32,932 bases of DNA. Source: Phycisphaerae bacterium (lineage in GTDB: Bacteria; Planctomycetota; Phycisphaerae; SM23-33). The stretch lies in the NCBI GenBank assembly GCA_016782885.1, contig JADHXQ010000057.1, positions 1-32,932 of the forward strand, written 5' to 3'. This document shows, piece by piece, positions 32,804 through 32,932 of this stretch. The position numbers were made by a program, and so were the translations under genes. A model generated the notes under the pieces. It saw only the letters and a program-made list of their open reading frames with translations. It was not told the origin of the DNA and made no database searches. Within the stretch, counting starts at the first letter, position 1. The number at the start of each line of letters is the position of its first letter.

Positions 32804-32932
32804 TTTTCACAGTAGGTGAGTTTCGACGGATTTTGGCGGCGCCAGCGCGGTTTTGGTGGAAATCTGAGCGAATCGAAGCAATGAGCGCAAAAACCCCCTT
32901 ACCCCCACAGTGACGGCCGGGTTGTGGGCGAA
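32804..32932. other. Window end, upstream of the alpha-galactosidase
   Basis: Only 129 bases remain. They contain an A/T-poor stretch with no clear gene start on either strand and presumably part of the alpha-galactosidase promoter region. Confidence 0.4.

Overview
This 33 kb window is GC-rich bacterial chromosome and most resembles a Planctomycetes genome, probably of the Phycisphaerae type. That placement is an inference. It rests on the gene families present: a hydrazine-synthase-alpha-like diheme protein with an NPCBM module, tandem DUF4159 domains, DUF1844, an SHOCT-like membrane protein fused translationally to clpX, and a DUF374 acyltransferase. It also rests on a Gram-negative-type envelope gene (kdsB) and on intergenic spaces full of low-complexity repeats. 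No rRNA, tRNA, CRISPR array or prophage was found.

Layout. 1-6 kb: the end of an unknown gene, a convergent cupin gene, then a same-strand run of lipoprotein, orphan NtrB-like histidine kinase, kdsB, a divergent pyrG and a DUF1844 protein. 6-8.9 kb is an accessory patch: repeats, the relic of a potassium-channel gene, a VapBC45-like toxin-antitoxin pair, the relic of a NERD-type protein, and a promoter/two-hairpin/terminator unit that looks like an unannotated small RNA with a C-rich loop. 8.9-11.7 kb (minus strand): a TPR lipoprotein and an exported protein with two DUF4159 domains, ended by stacked hairpins. 12.1-15.6 kb is a second accessory patch: a possibly leaderless zinc-ribbon protein, a NERD nuclease-like protein whose linker is made of repeat DNA, and a three-gene module of MqsR-like toxin, MqsA-like zinc-finger/HTH antitoxin and ImmA/IrrE metallopeptidase.

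16-23 kb: a large TPR membrane protein (minus), then a plus-strand group of DUF374 acyltransferase, HtrA-type protease and a second protein that looks like a duplicated, catalytically dead protease with PDZ-like domains. 23-24.3 kb (minus): a XerC/D recombinase and a small conserved-looking protein. 24.5-26.2 kb (plus): the SHOCT-like membrane protein and ClpX. 26.2-32.8 kb (minus): a GH36-like alpha-galactosidase, phosphoglucosamine mutase and the NPCBM/diheme protein, the last two overlapping by ATGA.

The core genes serve envelope precursor synthesis (CMP-Kdo, CTP, amino-sugar phosphate, lipid acylation) and envelope or protein quality control (HtrA pair, ClpX). The points most worth following up are the MqsR/MqsA/metallopeptidase triad, the candidate small RNA, the active/dead protease pair, and the divergent CTP synthase.
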